Of a stretch of 64,000 bases of DNA, positions 22,799 to 33,445 are shown piece by piece. How positions within the stretch are numbered: position 1 is the stretch's first letter; each line of letters begins with the position of its first letter. The notes beneath the pieces were generated by a model. It saw nothing but the letters and a program-made list of their open reading frames with translations. It was not told where the DNA came from and searched no databases. The DNA is taken from positions 163,201,455 to 163,265,454 of the forward strand of contig CM062294.1 of assembly GCA_031216915.1 (NCBI GenBank). The letters run 5' to 3'. The position numbers and the translations under genes were made by a program. This DNA is from Pictodentalium vernedei. Lineage: Eukaryota > Mollusca > Scaphopoda > Dentaliida > Dentaliidae.

Positions 22799-23030
22799 TG
22801 GCTGAATAAATCTTTGGAGGGTTTTCTGGTGGAAATCTTTTAGATGGTGATTTGGAGGGATGTTCCAATAGATTTTCCTTAATGGCCAGGAGTTTTTCCT
22901 CTTTCAATTTTGTGTTTTCGTTTTGCTTTTGCCAATATTCCTCTGCTTCTTGCCAATAATTTTTTCTCATCTTTCTTCTGATTGTTTTGTCGTTGTTGAG
23001 GACCCTCCGTTTTTCGCTACCATCTTGCCG
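22799..23030 (-). pseudogene. Coding-like remnant, charged coiled-coil-type peptide
   Basis: On the - strand about 75 codons read through with protein-like composition (EKRRVLNNDKTIRRKM, then NYWQEAEEYWQKQNENTKLK), rich in Lys/Glu. Upstream, near 23020, the frame breaks. It could be the C-terminal end of a transposon-encoded DNA-binding protein or a host pseudogene. I cannot assign a family. Confidence 0.35.
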
Positions 23031-23384
23031 CTAGCTCATCTGGGGAGTCGACGCTGGTCTCCGTAGGAGCCACCTTCTCGATATAGTTTTGTTTCCGAAG
23101 AAAATGTGGATTAGAATCCAAAGATTCAAATATACCTGTACTATCCTGCTCCTCATAGTACGTAGGGCACGCCACTCACCCATGACACTCCATCCTGATA
23201 TGGCTGTTATTGGACGAGACTTACGGGAAACTTAGCTCCTTTTAATTTCCTAAAGTTGTCGATAAATTTAACACTAAGAGTATCGGAGTTTTATATAAAG
23301 ATTGAAATTTCCAAATGTTAGAAATTTGTATCATCGATGTACACATCATTTCACACATTTCAGCGCGTTTTCATGTAGAGTTAA

Positions 23385-23627
23385 CCCTTTACCCAACGTA
23401 ACGTCCAAAACCGGCCACCGCTATTCTCAAATATCGCCAGTTAAGTTTCATTATTTTTTTCATTTTTTGTCTCAAAAACATAGGTTATGACCCATCGTTG
23501 GAACGAGCTCGTCGAGCTCGTTCCAACGAGGGGTCATAACCTATGTTTTTGAGACAAAAATGAAAAAAATTAGTTATTCAAGAATCTTTTTTGCAAGTGT
23601 CGTCTGCTTTCCATGTTAGGTAAAGGG
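23385..23627. mobile_element. piggyBac-like MITE, family B, copy 1
   Basis: TTAA at 23381-23384 and 23628-23631 flank TIRs CCCTTTACCCAACGTAAC and, inverted, CCCTTTACCTAACATGG. The centre is a long palindrome: TAGGTTATGACCC, GTTGGAACGAGCTCG, one base, then the complement. The segment between TIR and hairpin (GCAAGTGTCGTCTGC) marks the family. Clear sister copies are at 28701, 29036, 34176, 39251, 43031 and 57753. Confidence 0.88.
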
Positions 23628-24013
23628 TTAAAGAAAAATACAGAAGCTGGCTTTTAACATTTCTGTTTCTTCTTTTTCGATGAATTTGAACTGTTGAAAC
23701 CTCATTTAAAAATAAGAAAACGGTGTGTTCACCATCTTTTGATATTTTGTAACTTTTTTCTGTTCATGAAATCAATAGTATTTCAAAATTGTGTTGTGAC
23801 ATAAATGCAGACACTCTCCTTCCCATGAGTTATAAAAGTCTAGGATGTGAGATTTGCTATTTTTTTCATGACAAGAATAAATCCTTGCAAATTACTGTAA
23901 CAACATATTTGTAAACAAAGAGCCAGAATGGAGGTATGGTTTTGGGAGGTGTGATACTGATAGATATTCTTAATGACGGATTATGTGTATCTAGTTGCTT
24001 GTAATCGACTTGC

Positions 24014-24240
24014 CATAAGAAGCCAAGTTTCCTTTTGTTATTTTTAATAAACAAATACAACAGACAGCTCCTGGACCTGTCTGTTGTTTCGTTTTTTACA
24101 CGTAACGAAAGGAAACTTGGCTTTATTTCTATCGATGTCATAGAACATAAATTGTGTGTTTTCGCAACAACTCCATGCTTCTTTGTTGGACCGGACCTTC
24201 CTTGCGAGTCTAATAATTTCAAGGGAGATAACTTATCAAA
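24014..24240. mobile_element. Foldback element, family H, copy 2
   Basis: The arms AAGCCAAGTTTCCTTTTGTT and AACGAAAGGAAACTTGGCTT enclose CAACAGACAGCTCCtggaCCTGTCTGTTG. The right flank has GGACCGGACCTTCCTTGCGA and TTTCAAGGGAGATAACTTAT as in copy 1 (12438). Non-coding. Confidence 0.75.
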
Positions 24241-24730
24241 AGTCGATTTTCCTTACGGTTTTATTCAAAGTGCCACGCCTGAGCTAATCAGACTCAAATA
24301 TTAGCCCTTCTCTTCCGGTTCAACTTCCTGCGTAGAAGGAACTGAGCGAGGAGTAGAACCATCTTCTCCTCTTTCTCTTTCCTCTCCTTTAAGAACATTG
24401 TTAGTCGACGGACAATGGGCTCTTGCTTTTCTTTTCCTCTTCTTCGCTTTCTCACCATTCAACAAACAATACGAATCTTTCGGGTGGTGACTGGTGCGGG
24501 GTTAGTTCCTACCACGAAAGGTGCAACACCTCCAATACAACTGTGGCGCATTCCTTGTCTCAAAGTTCGCTAACTCGGATATTCCAGGTTATAGCAAAGA
24601 CAAACTTCGGCCCTAGGAGAGTGTTTTTGCATTTCACCTACTGGCTCAATATGAATCATTTACGGTGGTCCCATCTTCAATCATGTCGAAATTGCGAATG
24701 AAGTGGTGAAGGTAAAACAACTGCTCTGAT

Positions 24731-24948
24731 TATTTATTGGTGTTTATGGTCACATAATTCTCCACAATGGCTAATCGTGACGACAGTATGGTTATAAACT
24801 CAAGTCCAGACAATCGTGTATACCCATATACCCGTGTTAGAGGACTTCCACCCTTGGTTATGTTTCCGGGTCATATTTAACCAGCAAAACGGGGATTGTT
24901 TACCACAGTAAACAAACACCGTTTCACTTCCTGGGGTTCCCATGGGGA
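24731..24948 (-). mobile_element. SINE variant G, copy 2, with 12-bp target duplication
   Basis: Flanked by perfect 12-bp repeats AACTGCTCTGAT at 24719-24730 and 24949-24960, which defines both ends. Read on the - strand it runs from TTTCCCCATGGGAACCCC to the GCCATTGTGG..GACCATAAACACCAATAAAT tail. So this variant moves as a complete unit about 218 bp long without the classic body. Confidence 0.88.
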
Positions 24949-25005
24949 AACTGCTCTGATAGTTGGAAATATATTGAATGTTTAAAAAATGTGTTTATTA
25001 TTTAA

Positions 25006-25234
25006 CCTTTTACCTAACGAACCGGCCGTATCCGACAGCAAAATGAACAAATTGAGCCGTTGAAAAAAAAATCAGAAAGTTTCAACAAAACTATATCGTG
25101 TTACCCCTAATTGAAACGAGCTCGTATAGCTCGTTTCAATGATGGGTAACACGATATGGTTTTATTGGAAAATTTTGAAACATTTGGACGAAATATATTT
25201 TAAATAACAAATTTTGATATCCTTAGGTAAAGTG
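25006..25234. mobile_element. piggyBac-like MITE, family B/C
   Basis: TTAA at 25002-25005 and 25235-25238; TIRs CCTTTTACCTAACGAACC and CACTTTACCTAAGGAT; centre ATTGAAACGAGCTCG..AGCTCGTTTCAAT. The stem flanks (AACAAAACTATATCGTGTTACCCC) place it with the copies at 27501, 49482 and 53193 rather than those carrying GCAGACGACACTTGC. Confidence 0.85.
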
Positions 25235-25836
25235 TTAAATGTCGAGAGTCATTGTGAATCAGAGCTATTGGTATTTAAAAGTGAGAGTCATTATTAAGTG
25301 TGATTGCTATTTAAATGTCGAGAGTGGTTATTTTTGTCAAACAGATTGTGGTGTGTGATCATATGCGTGTTCCAAACATAAAAAATAAAAATAACTGCGA
25401 TAATTAACAAGATAGTATATTGTACATAAAATAATATTTTGTATCGATGACTTTATTGTGTTAATATTTTGTAACACTGAAAGATTAATTATCGCATTTG
25501 CTGCCGTTTTCCCTTACTTGCCTCCTCCCTCTCCACATCGAAAGAAATTATTTTTCATTGCGCGATAGGATGAAAAGAATGGCCAGAAATCTTAACTGAT
25601 ACACAGAGGTTACCAGTGCTACGAACTATTCTGGTGTGCTGCATCGCATAAAATTGTGGACCTTCAACCATGCAGTATCGCACTCGTGAAGGTCATCAAC
25701 AATATGCGATACTGCGCACCAGAAGACTTCACTGAACTGATGGTCTTTTTATTGCGTATCTGCCCGTAAATTACCGTTAAGACGACACACTTTTTGTTGT
25801 AGTTGTTGCTACGGCGAGTTCTTCATCTCCATTCTT

Positions 25837-26067
25837 GGGCCAATACTGTAAGCTTTTACAATTGTATTTTCAAGAATTGTATTTTCTAGTTATGACTTTA
25901 AATAGATTGAAATGAACCATTAGCATGTTCAAAGATGTGGCAATTTGCCAGTTGGCAAATTGCCATATTTTTTAAAATGTTAATGATTCATTTTAGTCAC
26001 TTGAAAAATAGGAAGAAAATACAATTCTAGAAAACACTATTGTAAAAGTTTTATAGTATTAGCACCT
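25837..26067. mobile_element. Foldback MITE, family A, copy 2
   Basis: Outer arms GGCCAATACTGTAAGCTTTT and AAGTTTTATAGTATTAGC, inner TGGCAATTTGCCAGTTGGCA tip, and AACCATTAGCATGTT/AATGTTAATGATTC arms match copies 1 and 3. Non-coding. Confidence 0.72.
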
Positions 26068-26461
26068 GGACTGGGTGGACTCGCTCTGCCTCGTCATCTA
26101 TATGTCTTTGGCAGAAATCTAACTCAGATGCGACAGCATTCGTTGGAAAATGAATTGATGTATGTTTAGAACGACAAACAATCTTCTTTGACGTATTGTT
26201 TGTTGATTTAGAGCACATTTGCAGCGTGTAGTGGAAGAAGTCACAATTCTCAACAATTCTCGTTTTCGATGTTGCGGTACCACACTACGTGAGTTTCTCG
26301 ACTATCAGCAGTATCACACTCTATCTGATACTGCGAAAGAGTATCAGTGATAGGTGTTTAGTATATCGTTTCATTATAGGCCTATCACAAAGAGTTCGAT
26401 ACCGCTGTAGTTTGCCAGCCATTCTGACGAGAAAGTCAACTTGTTCCGAATTCATACAGTA

Positions 26462-26671
26462 CAGTCGCCGTGGATTGGTCGTAATTTGCGCGTGGGCTGT
26501 GAAGTCCACGCATGCATTTACCAGATAATAATAATCAACAGCAGCAAAGTTTTAATTAATGAAGCACCGAGTAGTACCCGGTGCTTCATTTTTTAATTTT
26601 TGATGATTATTCCTATAATTAATGCTTGGAATTATTGCGTCCGTCGAAAAGTGACCAGTCCACGACGGCTG
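26462..26671. mobile_element. Mariner-like foldback MITE, family F, copy 2
   Basis: TA at 26460-26461 and 26672-26673; ends CAGTCGCCGTGGATTGGTC and GACCAGTCCACGACGGCTG; central GAAGCACCGAGT/ACCCGGTGCTTC hairpin. Internal order matches the copy at 59005. Confidence 0.82.
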
Positions 26672-27245
26672 TAATGTATCATACCTGTTCCAGGCTCACG
26701 TTACGTCATCAACGTACGCAGATTTTCGAGGCACCTTATTCACAGCGAAGTCAGAACCGAAGTGTCTTTACGCTAAACACACTTGGCAAAAAATCTTAAT
26801 TTGTTTTGTTTACATTTCAGGTGTCGTATTCAATTTTTAAATATACTACGCTGGCATATAATTAACAAATTATTCCAGTAGTTAATCATTTGGAAAGCCA
26901 CATCCCGTCTCGTAGACGAGACGAGATCAATCAGAACGAACACGTTGTTTGAACAAGCTGATCTGATATCGTGAACGCAAAGAAATATGAAAGTCAGCTA
27001 ACTGATGTAATTATCTCTTTTATTTATTATAAATGCCTGTCTTTCTCAGAATTTCCCATAATCCAGTTCGGCTGATATGATGCGAACCTCGGCCGATATG
27101 AGCAAAGTTAGAGTTGCCACCCTTGATGCTTTACTGGGTGTAGCTATTTTGTTTACAGCCAGATCGTTCACCATTAATCTTCGAAAGTGATCAACCAGCA
27201 ACATTGGCATCACCAGACGCAGGGTGTAGTTTTTGTATAGTGGGG

Positions 27246-27865
27246 AAATAATGATGGCAATTACTAAGGATTGGGTGGATAAAGAGAAAAAAGAAGTGAG
27301 TTGTACACAAAAATCAACGTAAACTAAGATTCAGAGTCGTGGTGTAAGAGAAGATTCGTAGAATTGAGAGAAGCGATAGTTCAGCAATCTGAACATCGCA
27401 GCCTCCCGACTTGCCTTGGCTGCCGGACTTGAAAACAATCAGTCAGTTCAACTGACATTATCGGGAAAAATGGAATAGTTTTCGTATGGAAAGGAATTAC
27501 CCCTTTACCTAACGAATCGCCCGCATCCGCCCGCGTAATATGCAAATTGAGCAGTTGAAAAAATTAATTTTTTCAAAATATTTCAACAAAACCACATCAT
27601 GTGACCCCTCATTGGAACGAGCTCATTGAGTTTTGTTGAAATTTTTTGAAAAATTTAAAAAAAATTATATTTAAAATAATAAATTTTATTATCGTCTGCT
27701 TTGGGTAAAGGGTTAAATGATGTCAATAAGTAAGGATTACGTGCATGAAGAGAAAAAAAGAAGAGATTTGTACACAACATTCGACGTAAGATTCAGAGTC
27801 GTGAGCGGAGATTCGTCGAGGTGAGAGAAGAGATAGCTCAGCTGTCCGAACGTCGCGGCTTCCCC
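27246..27865. repeat. Diverged direct duplication around a TTAA element
   Basis: Two similar segments, 27246-27425 and 27715-27865, both carry AAGAGAAAAAAGAAG, GTACACAA, AGATTCAGAGTCGTG and AGATTCGT in the same order. Between them sits a piggyBac-like MITE (27501-27712). The second copy ends in a hairpin around CGAACGTCGCGGCTTCCCCTC. Old tandem duplication or two copies of one repeat. Confidence 0.65.
27501..27712. mobile_element. piggyBac-like MITE lacking one hairpin arm
   Basis: TIRs CCCTTTACCTAACGAATCGC (left) and CCCTTTACCCAAAGCAG (inverted right); TTAA intact only on the right (27713-27716). The left half runs to CATTGGAACGAGCTCATTGAG and jumps directly to TTTTGTTGAAATTTTTTG, so the right arm of the central palindrome has been deleted. 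Confidence 0.8.
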
Positions 27866-27957
27866 TCGGGGGAAGCCAAGACGTTCGGATAGCTGAATTA
27901 GGAGAAGAGGAAACTTCGGACGTTATGAAAAGAATGTGAAATAACAACACAGTCAGG

Positions 27958-27958
<1 letters not shown>

Positions 27959-28012
<54 letters not shown>

Positions 28013-28386
28013 TTGGTGTTTAAGGTCACATACTTATGTACAAAGGCTAATCATGACCGTGACACTTTTACGGGTGGAGGAAGCCGGAGTACCCGGAGAG
28101 AACCACCGAACAACGACGAGCAGCTGCCAGCTGTAACTCCGCACTGCAGCACAGGCAGGGTTAGATTGGTTGAAGACATGCGCACCATCGACGTGCAGTA
28201 CGCCTTAGTACACGGCGTCATCGTGCCTCCATGTGGACAATCGGGGTTAAGTGCCTTTCCCAAGGACACATCGCGGGAGCGCGAATCAGTCGCTGAAATG
28301 GTCACCTATCCAACTACTAACCGCGCTCGACGTTGCTCAACTTCGGTAATCTGACGAGAACCGGTTACCGCGACGCCATCGCGCCC
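27959..28386 (-). mobile_element. 5S-headed SINE with 15-bp target duplication
   Basis: Perfect flanks ACAACACAGTCAGGT lie at 27944-27958 and 28387-28401. Read on the - strand, the head at 28300-28346 is 5S rRNA-like (CCGAAGTTGAGCAACGTCGA, then GGATAGGTGACC). The body has the GTGTACTAAGGCGTACTGC and GGGTACTCCGGCTTCCTCC blocks, and the tail is GTGACCTTAAACACC plus a long (AATA)n. Same body and tail as the tRNA-headed copy at 38166, with a different head. Confidence 0.92.
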
Positions 28387-28470
28387 ACAACACAGTCAGG
28401 TAAAGTGTAACTGATCTGAGAACATTTTCTAATAATTAACTTATTTGTTTTGGTTTAATAATTAAAGACA

Positions 28471-28692
28471 TTATTACTTGGTTAGTTTCATATCGGCCGA
28501 GATATCAACCCTCAGTAACTTCACTCTTAATTTGTTTTGGTTTACTAAATAAATAAAATACTTGGTTAGTTTCATATCTGCCGAGATATTTGCTCCCAGT
28601 AACTTTACATTAACCTTCGACCTTCGGTCTCAGGTTGATATAAAGTTACCTCCAGTTGATATCTCAGTCGATATGAAACTAACCAAGTAATA
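28471..28692. repeat. Foldback with duplicated left arm
   Basis: TTATTACTTGGTTAGTTTCA is mirrored by TGAAACTAACCAAGTAATAA at the right end. A second direct copy of the left arm (ACTTGGTTAGTTTCATATC) starts near 28560, with CGAGATATxxxC.CCAGTAACTT after both. The hairpin tip is CCTTCGACCTTCGGTCTCAGG. Two left arms and one right arm suggest slippage in a foldback element. Confidence 0.7.
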
Positions 28693-28700
28693 ACCCGTAA

Positions 28701-28856
28701 CCCTTTACCTAACCTGAAAAGTAGACGACACTTGCAAAAAAAATTCTTGAATAATTAATTTTTTTCATTTTTTGTCTCAAAAACATAGGTTGAAAATTAA
28801 TTGGCGATTTTTGAGAATAGCGCTGGCCGGTTTTGGCCGTTACGTTAGGTAAAGGG
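28701..28856. mobile_element. piggyBac-like MITE, family B, hairpin deleted
   Basis: TIRs CCCTTTACCTAACCTGAA and CCCTTTACCTAACGTAACGG, with TTAA on the right (28857-28860) and GTAA on the left. The sequence passes from AAAAACATAGGTTG straight to AAAATTAATTGGCG: almost the whole central palindrome is missing. Such deletions fit replication slippage across the hairpin. Confidence 0.85.
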
Positions 28857-29035
28857 TTAAATCTGATACAACGTTTAATGAACTTCACTCAAATATGAGG
28901 TGTGTAGATATATAGGATACCCCCAACGAGTCCCGATTAATAGGGCTTAAATGTACGAATCGGAATTAGTAGTAATTTGAACCGTCCAACTGGTTCAAAC
29001 CAAATCGATTGAACGACTTCCGTAAATTCTGTTAA

Positions 29036-29236
29036 CCCTTTACCTAACTTGAAAAGCAGACGACACTTGCAAAAATAATTCTTGAATAACTAATTTTTTT
29101 CATTTTCATCGAGCTCGTTCCAACGAGGGGTCATAACCTATGTTTTTGAGACAAAAAATGAAAAAAATAATGAAAATTAATTGGCGATTTTTGAGAATAG
29201 CGATGGCCGGTTTTGGCCGTTACGTTGGGTAAAGGG
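29036..29236. mobile_element. piggyBac-like MITE, family B, left arm deleted
   Basis: TTAA at 29032-29035 and 29237-29240, both TIRs intact. The left hairpin arm is lost: TTTTTTTCATTTTC joins directly to ATCGAGCTCGTTCCAACGAG, the start of the right arm. A third deletion type, compared with the copies at 27501 and 28701. Confidence 0.86.
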
Positions 29237-29374
29237 TTAAAAAGTGAGGACAAATTGAAGATAATGTTTATAATATATATCGGGGTCAGTCAGCTTTAAC
29301 GAACAGAAGCAAACAAGAAATTCTTTTATTTTATGCTAGCCTGTGAATTATCGCAAATTATCTAAAAGATATTT

Positions 29375-30008
29375 CTCGATATCCATCGAAATTTTGTCTT
29401 TTGATTAGTCAGCAGGCCTTGGACAAATAGCCATGGCAAAGGATGCACCCAACATCCAGGGTATATGAGAGCAATAAATTTAATACCTGGATGTCGGTTT
29501 TTAAACACCGAGCCGCAATGAAAATAAATTTGTGGACACATTTCTCAGCTCCACATTCACTTGGACCAAATTCGTGATAATTATTTTGTTTTAATAATCG
29601 CAGAACACAACAGATAGAGTTACATCCCTTGGGTCGTTAAGGAAACGCGTAAATGGTATTTTGTTGACATATCGTCCCCTATGTTCCAATGTGTTCCATA
29701 TGCCTACTGGCACATAGAACACATTGGTACTCAGGGGACGAATTATTTGCTCTTATTTTATTTTTATGATTGAATTGTCGGAAATCTGATGATATATGCG
29801 ACTATTTTCTGCTCTTTTGGTTCGACTTTTATTTCGAGGCGAGCAAAAGCGGAAAGCTTTCGTTTAAACCATATACCCCCGATGTTTCGCGTGCGCCTAT
29901 CCCTGGACGTTGCACGCTCTCATATACCTTGGATGTTGGGTGCATCATTTGAGGTGGCTATTTGACCAAGGCATTCTGACTAATCAAAAGACCGAATTTA
30001 TCGGGATA
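29375..30008. mobile_element. Long-TIR foldback element
   Basis: About 95 bp at the left (TGTCTTTTGATTAGTCAG, TGCACCCAACATCCAGGGTA, TATGAGAGC) is repeated in reverse complement at about 29918-30008. The centre has the hairpin 29672-29741 (CGTCCCCTATGTTCCAATGT arm) also found at 7943-8012. No transposase frame. Target duplication not resolved. Confidence 0.75.
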
Positions 30009-30044
30009 TAGGGACAAGGCTTTTTGACCCGCCAACTCCTAGCC

Positions 30045-30285
30045 CCCCCCCCCCCCCTCCAGTGGGAGTCCATAGGAGAGGGGAGTGCTTATTTACAGTG
30101 ATAAACAAATTCTGCTTTGCGGGTAAAATAGGATCCTGAACCAAAGCCTGGGGTCGAAGTCCTCTGAAGTGAGCAGCATAAGTACAAACGATTGGCAGAA
30201 CCTAACTTCATAGCTATGATGCGGTCACAATGCAGCCTAAGATACAGAAAATGGCATCAAGCACCAATAAATACATAAATGGGCG
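30045..30285 (+). mobile_element. SINE variant G, copy 3 (diverged)
   Basis: Starts after a poly-C run with GTGGGAGTCCATAGGAGAG, then TTATTTACAGTGATAAACAA, GGGGTCGAAGTCCTCTGAA, and ends in a worn tail with GCACCAATAAATACATAAAT. GGTCGAAGTCC is close to a pol III B box. Weaker match than the copies at 16728 and 24731. Confidence 0.65.
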
Positions 30286-30431
30286 TCTTGGTTGGGAACT
30301 ATTTCGTGTCGCGTAGTAAAAACATGACATCACTGGAAAAAAACTTTTAAACGTAAAGTAGAACTTCTTGCTACTGATTTGCCTCGGTAAAATATTAGGC
30401 GATGAATTAACCCGGTGGGCTATTAGCTTAG

Positions 30432-30645
30432 CCCTTTACATAACATGAAAACCAGACGACACTTCCCAAACAAATTCTTGAATAACTGATTTTTTTCACT
30501 TTTTGTCTCAAAAACATAGGTTATGACCCCTCGTTGGAACGAGCTCAACGAGCTCGTTCCAACGAGGGGTCATAACCTATATTTTTGAGACAAAAAATGA
30601 AAAAATAATGAAAATTAATTGGCAATTTTTGAGAATAGCGTTGGC
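30432..30645. mobile_element. piggyBac-like MITE, family B, right end missing
   Basis: Left end CCCTTTACATAACATGAAAA preceded by TTAG, then the intact palindrome CGTTGGAACGAGCTC/AACGAGCTCGTTCCAACG. The sequence leaves the family after TTTTTGAGAATAGCGTTGGC, so the right TIR is lost. Confidence 0.8.
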
Positions 30646-31544
30646 GTCTCGGTTGAACATAAGGAGCCGCAAACCTCAGACCATGTTACCGTCAATTCAT
30701 CACAATAACTTATAAAGTTGTTGAAATATTATTCTACCACAATGCTATAAATGACACAGCCCGTGAGCTCAACAGTGACATTCTTTTACGACCACAGATC
30801 ATATCTACAGTAATTTTGTGACTTGCTCTAAACGCACCTCAATGTTTAAAGACCAATTTCAGGCTTTTGCTATCTCAGAGCATGCGCCCTGACCATGCCA
30901 TCTTTAGGAGGTTCTGCTGACAATACACAAAACACCTGGGCAGTAATTTCTATTCCGGTCTTGGCTGCCTCAATGTGCTGCCAAAACTTGACTAAAAATC
31001 GCTGCAAAGCAACAGGACATGTACAGTTAGTCTAATGGGAATTCAGGAGAGTTGCCCAGTCCATTGAGGGTCAATAAAACTGAAAAGAAAATCAGTCACT
31101 TCTTTCATGAAAATGTCTCTTTCAACTGTTATTAAGCCTCAACAGGGACTTATAAAAAGCGAATGTTGGAAAATTTGAAAATTCAGACGGTTTCGGTTTT
31201 CAGCGATTTGTTCGGTTCAGTTTTTCGGTATCCACACGATATCGGTATCGGTTTTAGTTTTGGTAAACTGTCCATCTCCAATACAAACAAAATGCATTAT
31301 GTTGGAGGAAGTCTTCTCTGCGGATTTTCTTCGCAGGAAAAATAAGTTGGTTTTGGAACCGAACCCTGGAAATATTCGCATTTGCCTTGTCATAACCCCC
31401 AACCATGCCATAACACTGATCTTTATACATCTGGATTGCTGGTCATATATACAAAAGTGTCTCACGGGCCTCCACCTTACGGGGGGCATTTGTTGCTATC
31501 ATCCGTAACTTTCGATAAAGTGATCTCCGTTTAAATTACTAGAC

Positions 31545-31975
31545 TGAGCGAGGAAGGTCCAGTTAAGAAGCAAGTAATTGTTGAGAAAACACCTGTGGCA
31601 TCAAAAGAAAATAAAGCCAAGTTTTCTGTTGTTACTTTTTACCCTTTACCTAACACAGTATTTCTAAAAAACAAATTGAATTTCACATTTTTCGAAAACA
31701 AATTTCACAATTTTTCAATAAAACCCTACAAATATGGATATTAGAACCAGCTCAATGAGCTGGTTCTAATGATATCTATATTTATATTGTATTATTGAGA
31801 AGCTTCCGAGATATTTTAGCCTGTGTTAGGCTTATTTTGGTTACTTTTCTGTCCGTTTTTGATCGTTACGTCAGGTAAAGGGTTAACAAACGTCAACAGT
31901 AGACAGCTCTTATTTAAAGTTACAAAAGGAAAGTTTGGATCTATGTAACAAGCTAATTGGAAGCAACTATTTTAC
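31545..31975. mobile_element. Foldback element, family H, copy 3, split by a TTAA element
   Basis: In reverse orientation to copies 1 and 2: GAGCGAGGAAGGTCCAGTTA, then AAAGCCAAGTTTTCTGTTGT up to 31641. After the insertion at 31642-31882 it resumes with ACAAACGTCAACAGTAGACA and AAAGTTACAAAAGGAAAG. Removing the insert rejoins the H pattern, so H is older than the TTAA element. Confidence 0.7.
31642..31882. mobile_element. piggyBac-like MITE, family C, nested in H
   Basis: TIRs CCCTTTACCTAACACAG and CCCTTTACCTGACGTAACG; TTAA at 31883-31886, left copy mutated. The central palindrome TTAGAACCAGCTCAATGAGCTGGTTCTAA differs from the GAGCTCG core of family B, although the outermost TIR bases are the same. 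Confidence 0.83.
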
Positions 31976-31992
31976 AGATAATCCGTCATTGG

Positions 31993-32224
31993 CCCTTTGA
32001 ACACCAAAGGCCGCTTTACCGGCCCATGGATATGGTACGTCATACTTTCATTAAGTAGGATGCCTGCTAAGTTAAGAGTGGGATAGACCAATCAATATTT
32101 TCACCGTGCAGTCCTAAGGCTGCACGTTGAAAATATTGATTGGTGTACCCCTAAATAATGAATATGGACTCTTCTAACTGCTGCATATGAACTGACATGG
32201 CAGGTACCACCAGGGTTCAAAGGG
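31993..32224. mobile_element. piggyBac-like MITE, family I, copy 1
   Basis: Ends CCCTTTGAACACCAAAGGCC and CCCTTTGAACCCTGGTGG (inverted right); TTAA intact on the right (32225-32228). Centre: GACCAATCAATATTTTC..GTGCAGTCCTAAGGCTGCAC..GAAAATATTGATTGGT. Followed by AATAATGAATATGGACTCTT as in the copy at 32312 and in 5878-6354. Confidence 0.83.
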
Positions 32225-32311
32225 TTAAGAATATTTATCAGTATCACACCTACCAATACTAAATAACTATCCACACTGGCTGCTTGTTTAGAAAATGTGT
32301 TTTTATATTAA

Positions 32312-32547
32312 CCCTTTGAACCCTAGCGGCCGTTTTTTCCGACCAGCGACATGATGCGTCATGACGTCATTAAATAGGAAGGCTGTTCAGAAAGTGTGTG
32401 GGGTAGACCAATCAATATTTTCAAAGTGCAGCTCTGAGGCTACACGTTGAATATATCTTTTCTTGGTCTACCCCCAAATAATGAATATGGACTCTTCTAA
32501 TTGCTGCTATTGAACTGGCATGGAAGATACCACTTGAGTTCAAAGAG
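32312..32547. mobile_element. piggyBac-like MITE, family I, copy 2
   Basis: TTAA at 32308-32311 and 32548-32551; ends CCCTTTGAACCCTAGCGG and CTCTTTGAACTCAAGTGG. It keeps GGGTAGACCAATCAATATTT on the left, but the right arm of the hairpin has partly diverged. It lies under 90 bp from copy 1. Confidence 0.85.
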
Positions 32548-33000
32548 TTAAATTGCAAGTTTTTATCCCCCCCCCCCCCCCCCCCCCGGAAGAGAATAAC
32601 AAATCTCACCAGCTAGAATTTAATATCATTTTCAAAGACAGTGTTTGCATTATATGCCACGATGCGCACACTGTTGATGGAATGAACAGCAGGAAAGCTA
32701 CTAAATATCAAAAGATGGTGAAGTTCTTACTTTGAAATGTTTTTCAACAGAGAACAATAGTCAAATACTCAAACTGATTGGGGAGAAAACTGCAAAAAGC
32801 CAGGTTCTGAAGTGCTGTACTACTCAACAGTAAAACATTTGATGCATGTGAAATGGTGGTCACATTGATGATACAAATTTGCTAACATTTCAAAATTTCA
32901 ATTTTTAAAGGAAATTCCCATATCCTTGCTTTTAGATTTACTGGTTGCTTTAGGGAATTGAAGGGAGCTAACTTTCCGAAAAGCTCTTCCAAAGAATAAA

Positions 33001-33445
33001 ATTGTCAGCCATGAAATACACAATGCTCAACAAAAAAACAATTCTCCAAGGTTTACACTTTTCCAACGTATTAAAATCGCCGATCGTTAATAAAAGAACA
33101 TATTTTGATGTATGTGAAAAACGAGTATACTGATGACGTGCACATTTTCGCGGCGATACAAATTGAATATTTACATACATTTATTTGTATTGGCAAAAAC
33201 AAGTGCCGAGGTGTGAGAGTTGACACCGTGTTACTAACTTTCGTGCTGAACATTCATTTGATATCTGATTATGTGAAAGCCGTAACGCTGTGACTGCAGT
33301 CACAGCGTAACGGCTCTCACGTCATCAAATGTCATGGATGGAAGGAGTTACGGCGCTGATTGACTTGACGCCAACTTGAGGGCACGGATTGATTCGCGAT
33401 GTGTTTCGCTGACGTCCGAGCAATCCAGTTACTATCAATAATCTC
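33001..33445. repeat. Repeat K, copy 1 (no TTAA insertion)
   Basis: A dispersed repeat with AACAATTCTCCAAGGTTTAC, GACGTGCACATTTTCGCGG, TGACACCGTGTTACTAACTT and a hairpin GTGAAAGCCGTAACGCTGTGA at 33273-33320. A diverged second copy begins about 1.1 kb to the right in the same orientation. Class unknown; the hairpin suggests a foldback DNA element. Confidence 0.7.

Noticed and set aside
22449-22805. 118-codon + strand frame
   Set aside because: Begins in a G-rich tract, lacks recognisable domains and overlaps the more protein-like - strand remnant only at its end.
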